The notes below the pieces were generated by a model. It searched no databases. It saw nothing but the letters and a program-made list of their open reading frames with translations, and was not told where the DNA came from. Below, one piece after another: positions 14,545-17,034 of a stretch of 17,034 bases of DNA. Origin of the DNA: an uncultured Eubacteriales bacterium (lineage in GTDB: Bacteria; Bacillota; Clostridia; Oscillospirales; Oscillospiraceae); assembly GCA_900556535.1 (NCBI GenBank), contig USPI01000009.1, positions 1 through 17,034 on the forward strand, given 5' to 3'. Numbering within the stretch: the first letter of the stretch is position 1; each line of letters opens with the position of its first letter. The translations under genes and the position numbers were made by a program.

Positions 14545-15844
14545 TGACCCTGTGCAGCCGCGTCATGCTCAGGGCGAAATTCAGGCACTCGTTAAAATAA
14601 ATGATGCAGATATAGCCCCCGAGCGCGTACACCGGCAGCACACGCCACACAAGCAGCACCCCAAGCAGCGCGTCAAGCACGTTGATCCCCATGCTCCACA
14701 TCTGCTGACCCAGCCCCTTCAGGCAGCCGTCGCAGAGCATATCGGTGTACATCACCGGTATTAGCGGCGCGAGCAGGCGCAGATAATGCCCCGCGTCGGG
14801 CGAGGAATAAATCATAACGCCGAGACGGTCGGCAAAAATAAATATCACAAGGGCGACGGCAAGAGAATAGCCGGCGCCCTTTTTCATAAGCCGCCTTACC
14901 GTGCACGCAATTTCGCCGTGCCTTCCCCGCACCTGCGCCTCGGTAAGCTCCGGGACCACAAGCTCCGCAAGCGCCATCAGAAAGCAGGCGGGGAATGAAA
15001 CGATCGGCATGACCATGCCCTGTATCGTGCCGTAGCCTGACAGCGCGCGGTCGGACGAAAAGCCCGCACTTTTTAAGCCCCGCGGCACGAGAAGGTGCTC
15101 AAGGGTGGACAGCGCCGAGCGCGCATACGCCGAAAACGCGAGCGGCAGCGCTATTTTGAGCATCCGCACCGTGAGTCTGTGCTCACGCACCCCGCACTCG
15201 GTGCATTTGCCGCGGTCGGTCAAATAAAACAGCAGCATCAGCACGAGCGAGACGGCATCCCCGCACACCGTGCCGAGCATGACGCTCGCACAGCTTTGCT
15301 CAATATCCCCATACGGAGAATTTCGCAGAAAAAGCGCAACGAGGGCGATGGTCGCAAGCTGCTCAATCAGGTGCACAAGCGTCGGCTTCCACACCCGTCC
15401 GCAGGCGGTAAAATAGCCCGACACCGCCGAGCACAGTGAGACCATCGGCATCGAATACGCCATTATCCGCAGCGACAGCACCGTGCGCGCATCGCCTATC
15501 CACAAAAAGCCGATCGCCTCGGCGCAAGCTCTCAGCAGCAAAAGCGCCGCCAGACCGAACAGCAGCGCGTAGGCAAAGCAGCGCCGCATCGCCGCGCGTA
15601 TCCCCCAGCCGCGCTCACTGCCTATCTCCTCCGACACCAGCCGCGTAGCCGCAAATCTGACGCCCGAAATTGCAAAAGTCGTGCACAGAAACGACACAGA
15701 CACGACGAGCTGATACAGTCCTATGCCCGCCGAGCCAATTCGTCCGGCAAGCCACACCTGAAACGACATGCCGATAAGGCTCATCAGCAAGGACGAGCCT
15801 GTCAGCAATGCTGTATTAAAAATGAGTCTTTTACGCCTTATCAT
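14528..15844 (-). CDS. MOP-superfamily flippase (SpoVB/MATE-like polysaccharide or lipid exporter)
   Basis: The 438-residue protein has roughly twelve to fourteen hydrophobic segments. It opens with the MOP-type start NTALLTGSSLLMSLIGMSFQVWLAGRIG, followed by GIGLYQLVVSVSFLCTTFAISG, as in SpoVB and related oligosaccharide or lipid II flippases. It is shorter than SpoVB (about 520), so orthology is not claimed; members export lipid-linked sugars or small molecules. ATG 15844 is the natural start before the first helix, although no clear SD is visible (the upstream 25 nt are AT-rich). It ends 17 bp inside the 3' end of ribU with no terminator between them. A palindrome lies upstream, shared with the divergent kinase gene. 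Confidence 0.82.
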   Translation of the reverse strand: MIRRKRLIFNTALLTGSSLLMSLIGMSFQVWLAGRIGSAGIGLYQLVVSVSFLCTTFAISGVRFAATRLVSEEIGSERGWGIRAAMRRCFAYALLFGLAALLLLRACAEAIGFLWIGDARTVLSLRIMAYSMPMVSLCSAVSGYFTACGRVWKPTLVHLIEQLATIALVALFLRNSPYGDIEQSCASVMLGTVCGDAVSLVLMLLFYLTDRGKCTECGVREHRLTVRMLKIALPLAFSAYARSALSTLEHLLVPRGLKSAGFSSDRALSGYGTIQGMVMPIVSFPACFLMALAELVVPELTEAQVRGRHGEIACTVRRLMKKGAGYSLAVALVIFIFADRLGVMIYSSPDAGHYLRLLAPLIPVMYTDMLCDGCLKGLGQQMWSMGINVLDALLGVLLVWRVLPVYALGGYICIIYFNECLNFALSMTRLHRVITRQS

Positions 15845-15864
15845 ACCAAAAATATATGCTATAC

Positions 15865-15883
15865 CAACATAATATATATGTTG
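15865..15883. promoter_or_regulatory. 19-bp palindrome, possible operator between divergent genes
   Basis: CAACATA (15865-15871) and TATGTTG (15877-15883) form a perfect 7-bp inverted repeat around ATATA. It lies between the divergent flippase and kinase-like genes and overlaps the -35 box (15881-15886) of the kinase-like gene, a typical repressor position. The binding protein is unknown. Confidence 0.4.
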
Positions 15884-15909
15884 AAATTTTCACAAAGCAG
15901 GCGTATAAT
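15881..15909 (+). promoter_or_regulatory. Strong promoter of the cytidylate-kinase-like gene
   Basis: TTGAAA (15881-15886) and TATAAT (15904-15909) are 17 bp apart. The -10 box is perfect and the -35 box matches at five of six positions. The start near 15916 gives a leader of about 34 nt that includes the SD at 15937-15941. Confidence 0.82.
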
Positions 15910-15949
15910 AAAATCAGTTAAAGGAAATAATGCTATGGAGGCGTTAATT

Positions 15950-16543
15950 ATGATAATCACGATCGGCAGACAGCATGGTTCAAGCGGCAGAGAAATTGCA
16001 AGACTTCTTGCGCAGAAGCTCAACGTCAAGTGCTACGACAAGGAGATCGTCGACGAGGCGGCAAAGCATTCTGACTTCAGCCGTGATCTCATCAATGCAT
16101 ACGACGAAAAGGGTATGTCGGCATTCCTGCTGCACGCGGGCGGCTATGGCCTTAACGAGAATTTCCGTCTCAACATGGAGGTCGTTTCTGCTCAGTTCGA
16201 TGCGATACGCGACATTGCTTCGAAGGAGGACTGCGTGTTCGTCGGCAGATGCGCCGACTATGTTCTCAACGACAGAGACGATCTTGTGAACATCTTCATC
16301 CTCGGCGACATGGATGAGCGCATCAAGTGCCTCGAGAAACGCCAGGGTCTTGATGAGGCGACCGCACGCAAGAAGATCAAAGAGGTCGATAAGGACCGCG
16401 CAAGCTTTTATAAGTACTACAGCGATAACATCTGGGGCGATGCGCGCAACCACGATCTGTGCATAAACAGCTCCAAGCTCGGCGTTGAAGGCACCGTGGA
16501 TACCATCATGGCATACCTCAAAGCCCGCGGCTTCGTAAAGTGA
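15950..16543 (+). CDS. Cytidylate kinase-like family protein
   Basis: The 197-residue protein begins MIITIGRQHGSSGREIARLLA, a P-loop of the cytidylate-kinase-like family (usual form ISRQYGSGGREI). Later hallmarks are CYDKEIVDEAAKHS, CVFVGRCADYVL, VNIFILGDMDERI and the lid-like KKIKEVDKDRASFYKYYS. The family is related to CMP kinase but lacks a proven substrate in most Clostridia; it is distinct from the housekeeping Cmk. ATG 15950 is chosen because GGAGG (15937-15941) lies 8 nt upstream and the family starts with MIITI. An in-frame ATG at 15935 begins inside the region that pairs with the ribosome. It is a single-gene unit with its own promoter and terminator. Confidence 0.87.
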   Translation: MIITIGRQHGSSGREIARLLAQKLNVKCYDKEIVDEAAKHSDFSRDLINAYDEKGMSAFLLHAGGYGLNENFRLNMEVVSAQFDAIRDIASKEDCVFVGRCADYVLNDRDDLVNIFILGDMDERIKCLEKRQGLDEATARKKIKEVDKDRASFYKYYSDNIWGDARNHDLCINSSKLGVEGTVDTIMAYLKARGFVK

Positions 16544-16557
16544 TCAAAAATCCGAAC

Positions 16558-16590
16558 AAAAAACTGCACCCTGTGGGGTGCAGTTTTTTT
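16558..16590 (+). terminator. Strong terminator after the kinase-like gene
   Basis: CTGCACCC (16564-16571) pairs with GGGTGCAG (16576-16583) around a 4-nt loop. The stem is extended outward by an A-run pairing with the following T-run (TTTTTTT, 16584-16590). It starts 14 nt after the stop codon. Confidence 0.93.
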
Positions 16591-16687
16591 AATTAATAAT
16601 ATTGATGCCAAAGTAATAATTCCGTTACCGCTGCGGTCGGTTCCCTGCCCTTGCAGTGCTGCCGTACATATAATATCTGCATATGAT

Positions 16688-16726
16688 AAAAAAAGACTCG
16701 AAAGCAAACACTTTCGAGTCTTTTTT
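16688..16726. terminator. Terminator of the tRNA gene, bidirectional form
   Basis: GACTCGAAAG (16695-16704) pairs perfectly with CTTTCGAGTC (16711-16720) around a 6-nt loop, with seven A residues on the left and six T residues on the right. On the minus strand it begins 2 nt after the CCA end of the tRNA. The 97 bp to its left (16591-16687) hold no gene that I can recognise. Confidence 0.88.
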
Positions 16727-16728
16727 GT

Positions 16729-16833
<105 letters not shown>

Positions 16834-16865
16834 ATCAGAATCCACCCACACGCATTTCTGCGATT

Positions 16866-16894
16866 ATTTTAGCGTGTTTTGGAATTGCTGTCAA
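16866..16894 (-). promoter_or_regulatory. Promoter of the tRNA gene
   Basis: On the minus strand TTGACA (16894-16889) is followed after exactly 17 bp by TAAAAT (16871-16866), five of six matches. Transcription would begin near 16859, leaving a 5' leader of about 25 nt for RNase P to remove. Confidence 0.85.
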
Positions 16895-16913
16895 TCGGAG
16901 AGGCTGAATGAGC

Positions 16914-16936
16914 GCACCGTCAGGCGGTGCTTTTTT
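16914..16936 (+). terminator. Terminator-like hairpin with plus-strand T-run
   Basis: GCACCG (16914-16919) pairs with CGGTGC (16925-16930) around TCAGG and is followed by TTTTTT on the plus strand. It abuts the stop codon of the minus-strand gene at the right edge, but in that direction no U-run follows the stem. No plus-strand gene ends here, so its role may be to block antisense transcription or to stabilise the minus-strand 3' end. Confidence 0.45.
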
Positions 16937-17034
16937 CATGAGACACTATCCTGTGTAGCATACTCAACTTCCGTTTCCAAGCCCAGTTCGAACTGTGCGA
17001 AGCTCATATTGAACTCGATGTGCAGGCGGTAATC
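16936..17034 (-). CDS. 3' end of an unidentified minus-strand gene (partial)
   Basis: The minus-strand frame starting at the window edge is open for 32 codons (it begins DYRLHIEFNMSF and ends YATQDSVS) and stops with TGA at 16938-16936. The other two minus frames contain stops in this stretch. Codon choice looks coding and the hairpin directly after the stop supports a gene end. The beta-strand-like RLHIEFNMSF recalls the C-termini of some large serine recombinases, but 32 residues do not allow an assignment. Its promoter and most of the gene lie outside the window. Confidence 0.4.
   Translation of the reverse strand, partial: DYRLHIEFNMSFAQFELGLETEVEYATQDSVS

Noticed and set aside
16591..16687. 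TATAAT at 16669-16674 as a promoter
   Set aside because: No -35 box stands at suitable distance; the nearest TTG-type box leaves a 12-bp spacer, and the only downstream feature is a terminator.
16909..16959. A 16-codon plus-strand frame (starts MSAPSGG) with a GGAGAGG upstream
   Set aside because: It spans a terminator-like hairpin and lies opposite the stop of a minus-strand frame; too short and structured to support as a gene.

Overview
The window looks like a chromosomal segment from a fairly GC-rich, Gram-positive anaerobe of class Clostridia, most likely Oscillospirales/Ruminococcaceae. This is inferred from the gene families present (YceD-L32, a DUF512 radical SAM protein, Der with a PlsY-like protein, DUF5685 with a J-protein, RibU under an FMN riboswitch, DUF1273/SLOG), from strong GGAGG ribosome binding sites and consensus TTGACA/TATAAT promoters, and from the clostridial style of the proteins. 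No taxonomic search was possible. There is no CRISPR array, insertion sequence or phage module.

Layout. (1) 1-3640, plus strand: a TetR-type regulator followed by two phospholipase D superfamily membrane enzymes, a cardiolipin synthase and a second HKD-type protein, closed by a bidirectional terminator. (2) 3650-7787, minus strand, read right to left from a perfect consensus promoter: yceD (apparently frameshifted), rpmF, an internal terminator-like hairpin, a DUF512 radical SAM protein, der and a diverged plsY-like gene coupled to der by an ATGA overlap. This is a ribosome-biogenesis and membrane-lipid block. (3) 7880-9117, plus strand: a small membrane-anchored PepSY protein and a lipoprotein with degenerate YD-type repeats. 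(4) 9216-11089, plus strand: a tight three-gene operon of unknown function: a membrane zinc-ribbon protein, a DUF5685 protein with two DxxxD motifs resembling squalene/phytoene synthases, and a J-domain protein with a cysteine-rich tail. (5) 11135-12178, minus strand: a P-loop ATPase built as a tandem duplication whose second P-loop has degenerated. (6) 12289-12930, plus strand: a HAD phosphatase/5'-nucleotidase-like enzyme. (7) 12996-13496, minus strand: a DUF1273/SLOG protein, divergent from (8) an FMN riboswitch and ribU (13600-14544). The two promoters lie nearly back to back. (9) 14528-15844, minus strand: a MOP/MATE-type flippase whose 3' end overlaps ribU. (10) 15950-16543, plus strand: a cytidylate-kinase-like protein with a strong promoter next to a 19-bp palindrome and a strong terminator. 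(11) 16729-16833, minus strand: a tRNA-Ala(GGC)-like gene, followed by the 3' end of an unrecognised minus-strand gene that runs off the window.

The most striking item is the tRNA. Its anticodon arm, variable loop, T arm, acceptor stem and CCA are canonical for tRNA-Ala(GGC), but the D region carries about 29 extra nucleotides. The third acceptor pair is A-U instead of the G-U that alanyl-tRNA synthetase normally requires. Yet it has a near-perfect promoter and an adjacent terminator, so it is probably transcribed. Second in interest are the DUF5685/J-protein operon and the ATPase with a decayed second P-loop. Most of the remaining genes are housekeeping genes.
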